Source: Halopseudomonas sp002296055
GTDB lineage: Bacteria; Pseudomonadota; Gammaproteobacteria; Pseudomonadales; Pseudomonadaceae
Reading direction: 5' to 3' (one strand)
Assembly (NCBI RefSeq): GCF_050876985.1
Contig: NZ_JBPAPP010000003.1
Length of the DNA stretch: 64,000 nt
The translations under genes and the position numbers were made by a program. Every line of letters begins with the position of its first letter. Position 1 is the stretch's first letter. Positions 25,450 through 34,358 of the stretch are shown piece after piece. Below the pieces are notes generated by a model. The model did not search any database. It saw only the letters and a program-made list of their open reading frames with translations, and was not told the origin of the DNA.

Positions 25450-26157
25450 TCAGGGGCGGCCGAAGGACAACAGGAAATCGAGCTGTTCATTGGGCTCGGC
25501 GGTTTGCTTCACCAGCTTGCCGTGCTCAAACTGCAGACGATATCCGCTGACGCCGTTACCGCTGTCGATGATGGCCCTGAGCAGGTCGTCGATATAATCC
25601 GGGTTTTCATCGCCGGTCAGCGGCGGCAGGCGGTCAACGTGCAGCTCGCCGCTGTGATTGAGCGGCAAATTGATATCCGCGTAATGCCAATAATCATCGG
25701 ACAGACGCGTGGGCTCTACGCCGTTGATCGGCGGTGGGATGCGGGCTTCGGCTTTGCGCTTGCGGCTGGGCCAAAGGCTCTGCGTGCTCGCCCAGCTGCC
25801 ATCAGGCTCGCTCCCGAACGGGTCGAGCGTATTGGCATTATCAATAAAACGCGGCGTTGCGGTGTCGTCAGCGCCAGCCGCGACGACATCACCTTGAAAC
25901 TGCGTTGGCAAGTCACCCGTGGTGTGCTCGGCATCTTGCTGCAGATAATCCTGCTCAGCCGGGCTGTGGTTAGTGTAGACGCTTTGCAGCATCAACTGGC
26001 CGTCGATCACAGCGTAGGTGACAACACTGCCGGTGGGCGTCCAGGTATCGGCATGGTAGGGGCAAATGCCGTGCTCGCTGGGCGAAAAGGCGCCGCCGGA
26101 AATCACCTGGAAGGCAATACCGTCGAGTAGCAGTGTGCTGGCCTGGTAGGCGCTCAT
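25450..26157 (-). CDS. Hypothetical protein
   Basis: The 235-residue protein is not recognised. It has a cysteine in SEHGICPYHADTWTPTGS, a strand-rich N-terminal half and an acidic C-terminal half with LTGDENPDYIDDLLRAII. The frame stays open upstream to TTG 26262; the added 35 residues (arginine-rich start, then LLVVLLPLNV and LGHA) resemble a signal peptide, so the protein could be exported. No start has a good ribosome site. It ends 49 bases from the CadR-type operator and is otherwise isolated. Confidence 0.6.
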   Translation of the reverse strand: MSAYQASTLLLDGIAFQVISGGAFSPSEHGICPYHADTWTPTGSVVTYAVIDGQLMLQSVYTNHSPAEQDYLQQDAEHTTGDLPTQFQGDVVAAGADDTATPRFIDNANTLDPFGSEPDGSWASTQSLWPSRKRKAEARIPPPINGVEPTRLSDDYWHYADINLPLNHSGELHVDRLPPLTGDENPDYIDDLLRAIIDSGNGVSGYRLQFEHGKLVKQTAEPNEQLDFLLSFGRP

Positions 26158-26352
26158 GGCGTGACCCAAGGGTGGCAGCGGAAGGGTTGAAACGTTGAGT
26201 GGCAGTAGAACAACTAACAGCGTTTTCGACAACCGAGTGAAAGCACAACGGCGACGATCCAAACCCAGGGCCAGCCCACTGGCGCGTTAGCCCAAACACT
26301 TACCAGAATGAGCCTTCCAATCGAGGGAAGCACTGATCAACTCCACTCGCCC

Positions 26353-27018
26353 TCAAAACTCCGGATCAATCGTCAGCAACAAGCGCTGCTGCCCAGCCGC
26401 AACGGCAGGACTGCGATGCACGATGCCGCGCTCTTCATTACCGACCCAGCCGCTGCCCTTGAGCAGACAGACATCGCCTTCAGTCAGCCGCCGAATGGCG
26501 CCAGCATCACGCACCACTTCCGGTTTGCCCGGCTCGGGCTTGCCCAAGCCGGCGCGCTCCAGCGCCTGCTCGGGTAGCCATTCGCTGCCGGGGCCGCTGT
26601 AGGTAGTAACCAGGCGCACCGGCAGGTTGTCGCAATGAAAGCGCGGACACATGGCACTAGCAAGCAGACGCATACGAATGCCCACCGCATCAACGTCGAA
26701 CAAACAGGCCACCGCCTCGGCTAGCAGGCGCACGTCGGCAATCAGCTCACCGGCATGCTGTGGCGCGGGCATGCTGCGCGTCAGCGCCTGTTCCAGCACC
26801 GAATCCGGTACGCCGCGCCAGGCCAGCTCCCAAGGCTGTGCCGCGCATTGGGCCGCGATGCTAGCCAGCAGTTGCGGCGCCAGCTCGCGCTGCATGATGG
26901 CGATGGTGATCGCCTCGTCAAATACCTCGGCCAACACGCCGAGATCTGGGCCGGTGGCCCAGTGAGCCCCGACGTGGCTGGCCGCAGGGCCTGCGCTCAG
27001 TAGTGCCTGTGTACGCAT
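26353..27018 (-). CDS. DUF1826 protein of the zinc-starvation operon
   Basis: The 221-residue protein matches DUF1826: central FHCDNLPVRLVTTYSGPGSEWLP and the final HRSPAVAAGQQRLLLTIDPEF. The family is usually encoded directly after ZigA-type GTPases and belongs to Zur regulons; an Fe(II)/2-oxoglutarate-like fold has been suggested by the HCD..HRSP pattern, but activity is unproven. It begins five bases after the zigA stop, so it is in the same operon and presumably expressed at low zinc. Confidence 0.85.
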   Translation of the reverse strand: MRTQALLSAGPAASHVGAHWATGPDLGVLAEVFDEAITIAIMQRELAPQLLASIAAQCAAQPWELAWRGVPDSVLEQALTRSMPAPQHAGELIADVRLLAEAVACLFDVDAVGIRMRLLASAMCPRFHCDNLPVRLVTTYSGPGSEWLPEQALERAGLGKPEPGKPEVVRDAGAIRRLTEGDVCLLKGSGWVGNEERGIVHRSPAVAAGQQRLLLTIDPEF

Positions 27019-27023
27019 TACGC

Positions 27024-28244
27024 CTAGCGCTCCCAGCCCTCGAAAGGATTCGGCCACGTCTCCCAAACGGCAGGGCCCTGCGCCATTTCCTCGTCGTTCA
27101 GCAGGCAGGCATCCAGCGCGGCGCACAGGGCTGACTGGTCCATCTGCATGCCAATCAGCACCAACTCCTGCCGAGCATCGCCCACTTGTTCATTCCATTT
27201 ACTGCGAATCAAGGCAACAGACTCAGGGTCATCCGGCCACTGCTCGGGCGGCACCGCCGCCCACCAGTAGCCCGCCGGCCCGTGCCGTGCGACCGCGCCC
27301 GCCTGCGACCATTGCCCGGCCATAGCGGGCGCGCTGGCCAGCCAGAAAAAGCCCTTGGAGCGCACCACGCCTGGCCACTCACTGTTGACCAGGGTGAAGA
27401 AGCGCTGCGGGTGGAACGGGCGACGGGCACGGTAGACAAAACTGCCAATACCGTACTCTTCGGTTTCCGGCGTGTGGCTGCCGCGCAGCTCCTGCAGCCA
27501 GCCTGGCGCCTGGGAGGCAGCGCTAAAGTCAAACAACCCGGTATCGAGCACCCGGTCCAGCGGCACCTGGCCAAACTCGGCCATCTCGATGCGCGCACGC
27601 GGGTTAAGGCTGGCCAGAATCGCCACCAGGCGGTCGCGCTCTTCTGCGCTGATCAGGTCAGTCTTGTTGACGACGATGACATCGCAAAACTCTACCTGCT
27701 CGATCAGCAGATCGACCACGTTGCGCTCGTCTTCTTCGCCCAGCGATTCGCCGCGTTCCTGCACACTGTCCTGCGAGCTGTAATCACGCAGAAAGTTAAA
27801 GCCATCCACCACGGTGACCATGGTGTCGAGTTGGGCAACCTCGTTGAGGCTCTTGCCGTCTTCAGCCTCAAAGGTGAAGGTCTCGGCCACCGGCAGCGGC
27901 TCGGAGATACCGGTGGACTCGATCACCAGTTGATCAAAGCGCCCTTCGGCCGCCAGCCGAGAGACCTCTTCGAGCAGGTCTTCGCGCAGGGTGCAGCAGA
28001 TGCAGCCATTGCTCATTTCCACCAGTTTTTCGTCGGTACGCGACAGCTGTGCGGTGCCATCACGTACCAGCGCGGCGTCAATGTTCACTTCGCTCATGTC
28101 ATTGACGATAACCGCCAGGCGACGACCTTCGCGGTTGTTCAAAAGGTGGTTGAGAAGCGTGGTCTTGCCGGCACCAAGAAAGCCGGACAGCACAGTAACG
28201 GGGAGTTTGCGGGCTGCAGGCGCAGACCGGGCGAGATCATTCAT
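27024..28244 (-). CDS. zigA: ZigA-type COG0523 zinc metallochaperone GTPase
   Basis: The 406-residue G3E GTPase has Walker A GFLGAGKTTLL at 21-31, the metal-binding CICC at 81-84, ESTGISEP in the switch region, NKTD near residue 197 and a C-terminal CobW domain (PFHPQRFFTLV, KGFFWLAS). ZigA proteins deliver zinc to client enzymes under starvation. Start ATG 28244 has AGAGGAA upstream. A Zur-like box lies about 75 bases further upstream, and DUF1826 follows in the operon. Confidence 0.9.
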   Translation of the reverse strand: MNDLARSAPAARKLPVTVLSGFLGAGKTTLLNHLLNNREGRRLAVIVNDMSEVNIDAALVRDGTAQLSRTDEKLVEMSNGCICCTLREDLLEEVSRLAAEGRFDQLVIESTGISEPLPVAETFTFEAEDGKSLNEVAQLDTMVTVVDGFNFLRDYSSQDSVQERGESLGEEDERNVVDLLIEQVEFCDVIVVNKTDLISAEERDRLVAILASLNPRARIEMAEFGQVPLDRVLDTGLFDFSAASQAPGWLQELRGSHTPETEEYGIGSFVYRARRPFHPQRFFTLVNSEWPGVVRSKGFFWLASAPAMAGQWSQAGAVARHGPAGYWWAAVPPEQWPDDPESVALIRSKWNEQVGDARQELVLIGMQMDQSALCAALDACLLNDEEMAQGPAVWETWPNPFEGWER

Positions 28245-28318
28245 CGGGTATTCCTCTGGACAGGCGTGAGCAGCCTCACCACCGCACTCTGCTGGGCGTT
28301 TCGATTGAGACCGCACAA

Positions 28319-28338
28319 AAATGTTACGTTATAACAAT
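28319..28338 (-). promoter_or_regulatory. Zur box upstream of zigA
   Basis: ATGTTACGTTATAACAAT at 28321-28338 contains inverted TGTTA and TAACA arms and closely fits the pseudomonad Zur consensus (GTTATA..TATAAC type). Repression by zinc-loaded Zur of the zigA-DUF1826 operon is the expected regulation. Confidence 0.75.
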
Positions 28339-28410
28339 TATCGCGATCGGGCAATGTGGGCCGACACGCGGAACTGGCCAGGGGAGGAATAAACGCACCT
28401 GCTGAAACGC

Positions 28411-28437
28411 AAACAGCCTCCATTGCGGAGGCTGTTT
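28411..28437. terminator. Terminator of the yghU-like gene
   Basis: An 11-base perfect stem (AAACAGCCTCC with GGAGGCTGTTT) and a five-base loop lies 23 bases after the transferase stop on the minus strand. The T-rich end of the stem is followed by GCGTTT. Confidence 0.7.
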
Positions 28438-28459
28438 GAAGTCGAGTAACGCGCTGCGT

Positions 28460-29305
28460 TCAGGCGTCGCTGATATCGCTGGCGTCGTGACGCTCGGCCA
28501 CCTGCAGGGCTTCATCGCCCCACACGCGATTGACCCGACGACCGCGCTGCACGGCTGGCCGCGCGGCAATCTCGGCGGCCCAGCGGCGCACGTGCTCGTA
28601 CTCGTGCACCGAGAGGAATTCAGCCGCCTCGTACAGGCCACCTTCTACCAGCAGGCCGTACCAGGGGTAGATGGCGATATCGGCGATGCTGTACTCGTCG
28701 TCCGCCATATAGCGGTTGTCGGCCAGGTGGCGGTTGAGCACGTCCAGCTGACGCTTCACTTCCATGGCGAAGCGATTAATCGGGTACTCGAACTTTTCCG
28801 GCGCGTAGGCATAGAAGTGGCCAAAACCACCACCCAAGTAGGGCGCCGAGCCCATCTGCCAGAACAGCCAGTTCATCGCTTCGGTGCGCTTGCCGTGATC
28901 GGTCGGCAGCAGCGCGCCGAACTTCTCCGCCAGATACAGCAGGATAGAGCCAGACTCGAACACCCGCGTGGGCGGGTTGGTGCCGTGGTCCATCAGCGCC
29001 GGAATTTTGGAGTTGGGGTTAACCTCCACAAAGCCGCTGCTGAACTGGTCACCCTCATTGATGCGCACCAGCCAGGCATCGTATTCAGCGCCGCTGTGGC
29101 CCAGCGCCAGCAGTTCTTCAAGCATGATGGTGGCCTTAACGCCGTTGGGCGTGGCCAGCGAATACAGCTGGAACGGGTGCTTGCCCACCGGCCGATCCTT
29201 GTCGTGGGTCGGCCCGGCAATCGGGCGATTGATACTGGCAAACTTGCCGCCGTTCTCGCTATCCCAGGTCCAGACCTTGGGGGGTGTATAACTGCTGTCA
29301 GTCAT
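28460..29305 (-). CDS. yghU: YghU-type glutathione-dependent disulfide-bond oxidoreductase
   Basis: The 281-residue protein matches the Nu-class glutathione transferase YghU. It has the long N-terminal extension (PPKVWTWDSENGGKFASINRP), the thioredoxin-like domain with TPNGVKATIMLEELL, and NSKIPALMD and FESGSILLYLAEKFG for glutathione binding. The helical domain carries GHFYAYAPE. YghU has strong disulfide-bond reductase activity with GSH. It has its own terminator and appears monocistronic. Confidence 0.9.
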   Translation of the reverse strand: MTDSSYTPPKVWTWDSENGGKFASINRPIAGPTHDKDRPVGKHPFQLYSLATPNGVKATIMLEELLALGHSGAEYDAWLVRINEGDQFSSGFVEVNPNSKIPALMDHGTNPPTRVFESGSILLYLAEKFGALLPTDHGKRTEAMNWLFWQMGSAPYLGGGFGHFYAYAPEKFEYPINRFAMEVKRQLDVLNRHLADNRYMADDEYSIADIAIYPWYGLLVEGGLYEAAEFLSVHEYEHVRRWAAEIAARPAVQRGRRVNRVWGDEALQVAERHDASDISDA

Positions 29306-29406
29306 GCGCTGTCTTCCTATGCTCTGAAATCAGACCCAAAGGGTAGACGACAAAGAATGTCGAGCCAGGTTCAGCAGGTCAATGCCGAATTCTCGCGCTC
29401 CCTGTA

Positions 29407-30018
29407 CTAAAACACCAAGCGTGCGCCAAAGCCCACCAACAGCGCGCCAAAAGCCCAACGCTGCAGCTGCTGCAAGCGTGGGCGCTCGCGCAGCCAGCCA
29501 CCCATCAGCCTGCCGCTGGCGACGTAAACCAGATCGAAGCACACACCGATCAGCAGCAAAATGATGCCCAGCAGGGTGAACTGCCAGGCGACGCTGCCGC
29601 CATGGGGATCAATGAACTGCGGCAACAACACCGAGCAGAACAACAGCGCCTTGGGGTTGCTGATGTTGGTCAGAAGCCCGCGCCAGAATGCAGCCCAGAC
29701 GGTTGGCGAGCGACGCGCAGCGCCGACCTCCGGCACCAGTGAAGAGGCGCGCCAGATAGAGACGCCCAGCCAGATGAGATAGACCGCGCCGAACAGGCGC
29801 ACCGCGTTAAAGGCCCACGGCGCGGTCTGCAGCAGCGCCGCCAGACCAAGCCCCGCCAGCGCCACGTGGGCCGCGCGAGCCAGCGCGAGACCGGCGATGG
29901 TGCCAACGCTCTGCCAGCGTGAATGGCTCGCAGCGGTCTGTAATAGCAACAGCATGTCCGGCCCCGGCACCAGATACGCCACCGCCAGGGCACCAACAAA
30001 CATCCACAATTCCGTCAT
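29407..30018 (-). CDS. LysE/RhtB-family amino acid exporter
   Basis: The 203-residue protein has six hydrophobic segments and the LysE-family opening VPGPDMLLLLQTAASHSRWQS-type motif near residues 17-37, followed by GLALARAAHVALAGLGLAAL and NPKALLFCSVLLPQF. It exports an amino acid or homoserine lactone-like compound. It is divergent from an Lrp/AsnC regulator, the usual arrangement in which the regulator senses the exported amino acid. Confidence 0.87.
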   Translation of the reverse strand: MTELWMFVGALAVAYLVPGPDMLLLLQTAASHSRWQSVGTIAGLALARAAHVALAGLGLAALLQTAPWAFNAVRLFGAVYLIWLGVSIWRASSLVPEVGAARRSPTVWAAFWRGLLTNISNPKALLFCSVLLPQFIDPHGGSVAWQFTLLGIILLLIGVCFDLVYVASGRLMGGWLRERPRLQQLQRWAFGALLVGFGARLVF

Positions 30019-30115
30019 TTCAGGCGCGCTCCGGCTGTGTCATCTCTCAGCAGCTATGGTAGGGCCGAGTGGCGATACAGGTCATTGCGAGTTAGTGCGC
30101 CAACGTTTCAGTTAT

Positions 30116-30130
30116 TGGCATAAACTGCCA
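30116..30130. promoter_or_regulatory. Palindrome in the lysE-lrp divergent promoter
   Basis: TGGCA-TAAAC-TGCCA is a perfect inverted repeat 31 bases before the regulator start. It overlaps two imperfect CAGTTA-type direct repeats. It is a good candidate for the Lrp-like operator. Confidence 0.45.
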
Positions 30131-30161
30131 GTTAATAATCAAATAAATTGAGAATATGCCA

Positions 30162-30647
30162 ATGAACTTGGACAACCTGGACAGACGCATCCTCGACGCC
30201 CTGCAACGCAACGCCAAACTGAGCAACGTGCAACTGGCCGAAGAAGTCGGCCTGTCTCCCTCGCCGTGTTTGCGCCGGGTGCGCTTGCTGGAAGAAGCAG
30301 GCGTGATTCGTGGCTACCACGCGCAGTTGGATCGCAGCAAAGCGGGCCTTGGGCTAACGGTGTTTGTGGGGGTGAAGGTCGAGCGGCACCACGACGAGTC
30401 GGCCAACGCCTTTCGCGCCGCGGTGATTGATTTGCCGGAAGTGATTTCCTGCCACGTGGTGTCAGGCGAGTCGGACTTTCTGCTGCAGGTGGTGCTGCCA
30501 GACCTGGCGTCCTACGAGGACTTTCTGTTCAGCACCCTGCTCAAACTCCCTGCGGTCAGCGACATTCGCAGCAACTTTGCCATCTCGACCGTGAAGTCGC
30601 AGACCGCAGTACCGCTGGATCATCTACCGCAGGGCTGTCTGGGATAA
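30162..30647 (+). CDS. Lrp/AsnC-family regulator
   Basis: The 161-residue protein has the Lrp-type helix-turn-helix (LDRRILDALQRNAKLSNVQLAEEVGLSPSPCLRRV region, residues 4-40) and a C-terminal RAM/AsnC ligand domain (residues 65-145, VISCHVVSGESDFLLQVV). ATG 30162 is preferred over 30156 because GAGAA is seven bases upstream of it. It likely controls the divergent LysE exporter in response to an amino acid. It ends one base before the convergent transporter gene. Confidence 0.88.
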   Translation: MNLDNLDRRILDALQRNAKLSNVQLAEEVGLSPSPCLRRVRLLEEAGVIRGYHAQLDRSKAGLGLTVFVGVKVERHHDESANAFRAAVIDLPEVISCHVVSGESDFLLQVVLPDLASYEDFLFSTLLKLPAVSDIRSNFAISTVKSQTAVPLDHLPQGCLG

Positions 30648-30648
30648 C

Positions 30649-31635
30649 TCAGGCGGCTTCTTCTGCGCCGGTCTCAGCGCGGCGGCCGTAACGCTCGGCC
30701 AACACCGCGCAGACCATCAGCTGAATCTGATGGAACAGCATCAGCGGCAGAATCAGCGTACCCAGCGCACCGCCGGCGAACAGTACCTGCGCCATCGGTA
30801 CACCGGTCGCCAGACTCTTCTTGGAACCGGCAAAGATGATGGTGATGCGGTCTTCAACGTTAAAGCCCAGGCGGCGACCCAGCCAGGCGGTCAGCCCCAA
30901 TACCAGCGCCAACAGCAGGCAGCAGGCGACCACCAGACCCAGCAGCTCGGTCAACGGCACGGTTTGCCAGATACCCTCGACTACCGCGTGGCTGAATGCG
31001 CCAAACACCACCAGCAGGATCGAGCCCTGATCCACACTCTTCAACCAGCTCTTATTACGCGCGACCCAGTCACCGATCCAGCGACGGGCAATCTGGCCTG
31101 CAATAAAGGGCACCAGCAGCTGCACCACAATCTTGCCGATAGCGTCCAGCGTGCTGGATTCACCCGCCTGCGCGCCCATCAGCAGCAGTACCAGCAGCGG
31201 CGTGACAAAAATACCCACCAGGCTGGAAGTCGCCGCGCTGCAGACCGCTGCAGCCACGTTGCCACGGGCAATTGAGGTAAAGGCAATGGCCGACTGCACC
31301 GTGGCAGGCAACGCGCAGAGGAACAGAATGCCCAGATAGAGTTCATCCCCTACCAGTGGCACCAGCGCGGGTTTAAGCAGCACGCCCAGCAGCGGAAATA
31401 GGATAAAGGTGCAGGCAAACACCAGCAGGTGCAGGCGCCAGTGGGTCATGCCGGCAATGATTGCCTCACGCGACAGCTTGGCGCCGTGCATGAAGAACAG
31501 CAGCGCAATGGCCGCGTTGGTCAGGCCATCAAAAGCGACAGCTGCCTGCCCGTGCACGGGAAACAGGCTGGCGGCAATGACGACAGCAATAAGGCAGAGG
31601 GTCATGTTGTCAGGTAAAAAGCGTGGTCGTGCCAT
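30649..31635 (-). CDS. BASS-family (bile acid:sodium symporter-like) transporter
   Basis: The 328-residue membrane protein has about ten helices and belongs to the YfeH/SBF-like group: LLFFMHGAKLSREAIIAGMTHWRLH near residue 50, LPATVQSAIAFTSIARGN near 110 and FAGSKKSLATGVPMAQVLF near 275, the conserved crossover motifs. Substrates of this branch are mostly unknown organic anions. It is divergent from an AraC regulator 94 bases away, its probable controller. Confidence 0.85.
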   Translation of the reverse strand: MARPRFLPDNMTLCLIAVVIAASLFPVHGQAAVAFDGLTNAAIALLFFMHGAKLSREAIIAGMTHWRLHLLVFACTFILFPLLGVLLKPALVPLVGDELYLGILFLCALPATVQSAIAFTSIARGNVAAAVCSAATSSLVGIFVTPLLVLLLMGAQAGESSTLDAIGKIVVQLLVPFIAGQIARRWIGDWVARNKSWLKSVDQGSILLVVFGAFSHAVVEGIWQTVPLTELLGLVVACCLLLALVLGLTAWLGRRLGFNVEDRITIIFAGSKKSLATGVPMAQVLFAGGALGTLILPLMLFHQIQLMVCAVLAERYGRRAETGAEEAA

Positions 31636-31729
31636 GGCAATGTCTCGTTTTTCGTTATCAATGTTGCGACGTGCGGGGAGGGAGTTTACTGTCTTGGCCA
31701 ACTACCGGCTAACGCGATTGGACAACACA

Positions 31730-32560
31730 ATGTCGACAAACGGACAAAAGCACCTGAATCACCGCGCCGTACCCGACCTGCCCGCCCTGCCCCGGCCGCT
31801 GTATGCCCGCAGCGAATCACTGCAGCGCGGCACCACCACGCTCTGGCACAGCCACCCGTGGGCGCAGCTGTCCTACGCCATCTCCGGGGTACTGGCAGTG
31901 CATACCCACAGCGGCCGTTTTCTGGCGCCGCCGCAGCGAGCGATTCTGGTACCGCCGGACTTACCGCACGCGGTCATCAGCTCACCCGATACCGAAATGC
32001 GCAGCCTCTATATCGAGCGCGACGCCATGCCCTGGCGCGCCGACCAGTGCGCCGTGCTGGAAATCAACCCGCTGACGCGCGAGCTGATCAACCAGTTCGG
32101 GCAGATTCCCATCGAGTACGACGAAAGCGGTGCCGATGGCCGACTGGTTGCCGTACTGCTGGACCAGCTCACCGCCGCCCGTGACACCGGCCTGTACCTG
32201 CCCTGGCCGGAGGACTCGCGCCTGCAGCAGGTGTGTCAGGCGCTGTTCGACAACCCCGAACTGGCCCTGACCTTGGGAGACTGGAGCGCACAGCTCGACT
32301 GCTCCGAGAAAACCCTCACCCGACTGTTCCAGCGCGACACCGGCCTGAGCTTTCGCGCCTGGCGCCAGCGCCTGCGACTGCTCAGCGCCCTGCCCATGCT
32401 GGAGCGCGGCGAGCGGGTGACCGACATCGCGCTGGCCTGCGGCTACGACTCTACCTCGGCCTTTATCGCTGCCTTTCGCAAACACATTGGCGTCACCCCA
32501 AGCCAGTTCGCCGGCGGTGGCTATACCTCCCCTCTCAGTGCTGCGCAATCTCCGGGCTGA
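31730..32560 (+). CDS. AraC-family regulator with N-terminal cupin
   Basis: The 276-residue protein has a cupin sensor (residues 35-120, LWHSHPWAQLSYAISGVLAVHT and PPDLPHAV) and a C-terminal AraC double helix-turn-helix (residues 170-270, CGYDSTSAFIAAFRKHIGVTPSQF). ATG 31730 begins the alignable protein; the frame is open upstream across the divergent gene. It probably regulates the BASS-family transporter. Its 3' end overlaps the convergent NTF2-like gene by 26 bases. Confidence 0.88.
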   Translation: MSTNGQKHLNHRAVPDLPALPRPLYARSESLQRGTTTLWHSHPWAQLSYAISGVLAVHTHSGRFLAPPQRAILVPPDLPHAVISSPDTEMRSLYIERDAMPWRADQCAVLEINPLTRELINQFGQIPIEYDESGADGRLVAVLLDQLTAARDTGLYLPWPEDSRLQQVCQALFDNPELALTLGDWSAQLDCSEKTLTRLFQRDTGLSFRAWRQRLRLLSALPMLERGERVTDIALACGYDSTSAFIAAFRKHIGVTPSQFAGGGYTSPLSAAQSPG

Positions 32561-32933
32561 GAATCCACTCGGCGCTGTCATTCCAGACGTCCATGCGGGT
32601 GATCTTGCCGTCACGCACCTCAAAGCGGTCGAGATAACGGTTACCACTGAAGCTACGCCCGTCCGGCCATTCGCCGTACAGTGTGCCGTTGGAGTAGACC
32701 ACGGTGTGATCGGCATGCTCGGTCCAGTCAAACTGCCCCAGCTGCTTCTTGACCCAGTTATAACGGCCAGCATTGAAGGCGGTGATCTCGTGGGCGCTGG
32801 GCATCGCCCGACCGCCGGTAAAGGTGATGCGCACGTCGTCAGCCATAAAGGTCGCCGCCAGCACCGGATCCGGTGCCATGGACGCCGCCAGAAAATCGCT
32901 AACAATCTGAACCGCCTTATTCTCAAAACCCAT
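32535..32933 (-). CDS. NTF2-like / SnoaL-fold protein
   Basis: The 132-residue protein has the NTF2-like pattern: FLAASMAPDPVLAATFMADDVRITF-type opening, DHTVVYSNGTLYGEWPDG, NRYLDRFEVRDGKITRMDVWNDSAEW. It is unrelated at sequence level to the one at 598-1032. The function is unknown. Confidence 0.8.
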   Translation of the reverse strand: MGFENKAVQIVSDFLAASMAPDPVLAATFMADDVRITFTGGRAMPSAHEITAFNAGRYNWVKKQLGQFDWTEHADHTVVYSNGTLYGEWPDGRSFSGNRYLDRFEVRDGKITRMDVWNDSAEWILSPEIAQH

Positions 32934-33071
32934 CTATCTATCTCCACAAGAACGTATACAGCAGCCGGTAAGCGCCTGCTATCGGTGCAGGGCGCACTTA
33001 TAAAGTGCAATATTCATGAGCGCTCCCCGCTGAAAGCCGCCATTTAAGCGGTTTAAAAACATGGTCTCCAT

Positions 33072-33102
33072 TTTGCTAGCAAATATCATGCGAATGCTAG
33101 CC
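33072..33102 (+). promoter_or_regulatory. Candidate GntR/FadR operator pair, ABC operon promoter
   Basis: A perfect 12-base palindrome, TTTGCTAGCAAA, lies at 33072-33083, and a second GCTAGC site (TGCTAGCC) at 33095-33102. Their centres are 21 bases apart, two turns of DNA. The same palindrome with a second site 22 bases away lies upstream of the Ntn-hydrolase gene at 41314-41347. Confidence 0.7.
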
Positions 33103-33119
33103 ATCTTAGGAGTGAGACC

Positions 33120-34307
33120 ATGTTCAAGGCACTGAAACCCTTCCGTCGGCGCTGGCCACAGGCCCTTGCCGCTACCGCCCTCGGCCTGTTGATGAGCGCT
33201 CCGGCGCTGGCCGAAGAGCCAATCAAGATCGGCCTGGTCGCGGCGCTGTCCGGCCAGTCAGCCAAATCCGGTGAGGCGCTGACCCGCGGCCTGACCATCG
33301 CCATCGAAGAGATCAACGCCGACGGCGGCATCCTTGGCCGCCCGGTCGAGCTGATCCGCCGTGACGATGAAAGCAACCCGGCCAAAGGCATGCTGGCCGC
33401 CCGCGAGCTGGTGCAGCGCGAAAAAGTCGCCGTGCTGTTCGGTGGTCTGGATACCCCGGTGTCGCTGGCTATCGTGCCGCTGGCCAACCAGATGAAAGTG
33501 CCCTTCATGGGCGCCTGGGCCGCTGGCACCGCCATCACCCAGAACGGCGCCAGCGACAACTACGTGTTCCGCGTCTCGGCCATGGATGAGATCGTCGACG
33601 AAGCCCTGGTGCAGTACGGCATCGACGAATACGGCATGCAGAAGCCAGGCATGCTGCTGATCAACAACCCCTGGGGTGAATCCAACGAAAAGGGCTTCCG
33701 CCACGCACTGGAACAGCGTGACATGGAGTGGGCTGGCATCGAGCGTATCGAAGGCAGCGATCTGGACGTGATCCCGCAGCTGACCCGCCTGAAGAATGCC
33801 GGTGCCGACACCCTGCTGATGGTCGGTAACGTTGGCCCCTCTGCGCAGGTAGTCAAATCCCTCGACCGCATGGGCTGGGACGTACCGGTGGTGTCCCACT
33901 GGGGCCCGGCGGGCGGACGCTTCAGCGAACTGGCTGGCCCCAACGCTGACCGCGTGCACTTTATCCAGACCTACGTGTTCACTGAAAACAACAGCGCCAA
34001 GGGCGAGGAGGTGCTGAGCGCCCTGAAAGCCCGCTACCCGGAAATTCAGAGCCTGGCCGACATCACCCCGGCAGTCGGTATCGCCAACGCCTATGACGCC
34101 ATGCACCTGAGCGCCCTGGCGATTGAAAAGGCAGGTAGCACCGACGGCACTGCGGTGCGTGACGGCTTCTACGCCATCGACAGCTACGCCGGCCTGATCA
34201 AGGACTACAGCAAGCCATTCACCCCCGAGCAGCACGACGCACTGGGCCCGCAGGACTACGTGTTCACCCACTTTGTGGACGGCAGCATCGTCCCGGTCAA
34301 ACCCTGA
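33120..34307 (+). CDS. Liv-type ABC transporter substrate-binding protein
   Basis: The 395-residue periplasmic protein has a signal peptide (RRRWPQ start, cleavage after APALA near residue 31) and the type I peripheral-binding fold: IKIGLVAALSGQSAKSGEALTRGLTIAIEEINADGGILG split over residues 35-73. A GGAG site precedes the ATG. Family members bind branched-chain amino acids, amides, urea or aromatic acids. The downstream amidohydrolase suggests a nitrogen-rich ligand here. Confidence 0.88.
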   Translation: MFKALKPFRRRWPQALAATALGLLMSAPALAEEPIKIGLVAALSGQSAKSGEALTRGLTIAIEEINADGGILGRPVELIRRDDESNPAKGMLAARELVQREKVAVLFGGLDTPVSLAIVPLANQMKVPFMGAWAAGTAITQNGASDNYVFRVSAMDEIVDEALVQYGIDEYGMQKPGMLLINNPWGESNEKGFRHALEQRDMEWAGIERIEGSDLDVIPQLTRLKNAGADTLLMVGNVGPSAQVVKSLDRMGWDVPVVSHWGPAGGRFSELAGPNADRVHFIQTYVFTENNSAKGEEVLSALKARYPEIQSLADITPAVGIANAYDAMHLSALAIEKAGSTDGTAVRDGFYAIDSYAGLIKDYSKPFTPEQHDALGPQDYVFTHFVDGSIVPVKP

Positions 34308-34318
34308 TCTGGCAGTAT

Positions 34319-34342
34319 GGCGGCCCGCATCGGCGGGTCGCC
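34319..34342 (+). other. Intercistronic hairpin after the binding-protein gene
   Basis: A 10-base stem with one G-T pair and loop ATCG lies between the binding-protein and permease genes. Such hairpins commonly stabilise upstream mRNA and give binding proteins higher expression than the membrane parts. Confidence 0.5.
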
Positions 34343-34358
34343 GCAAAGGAGTAGCACA

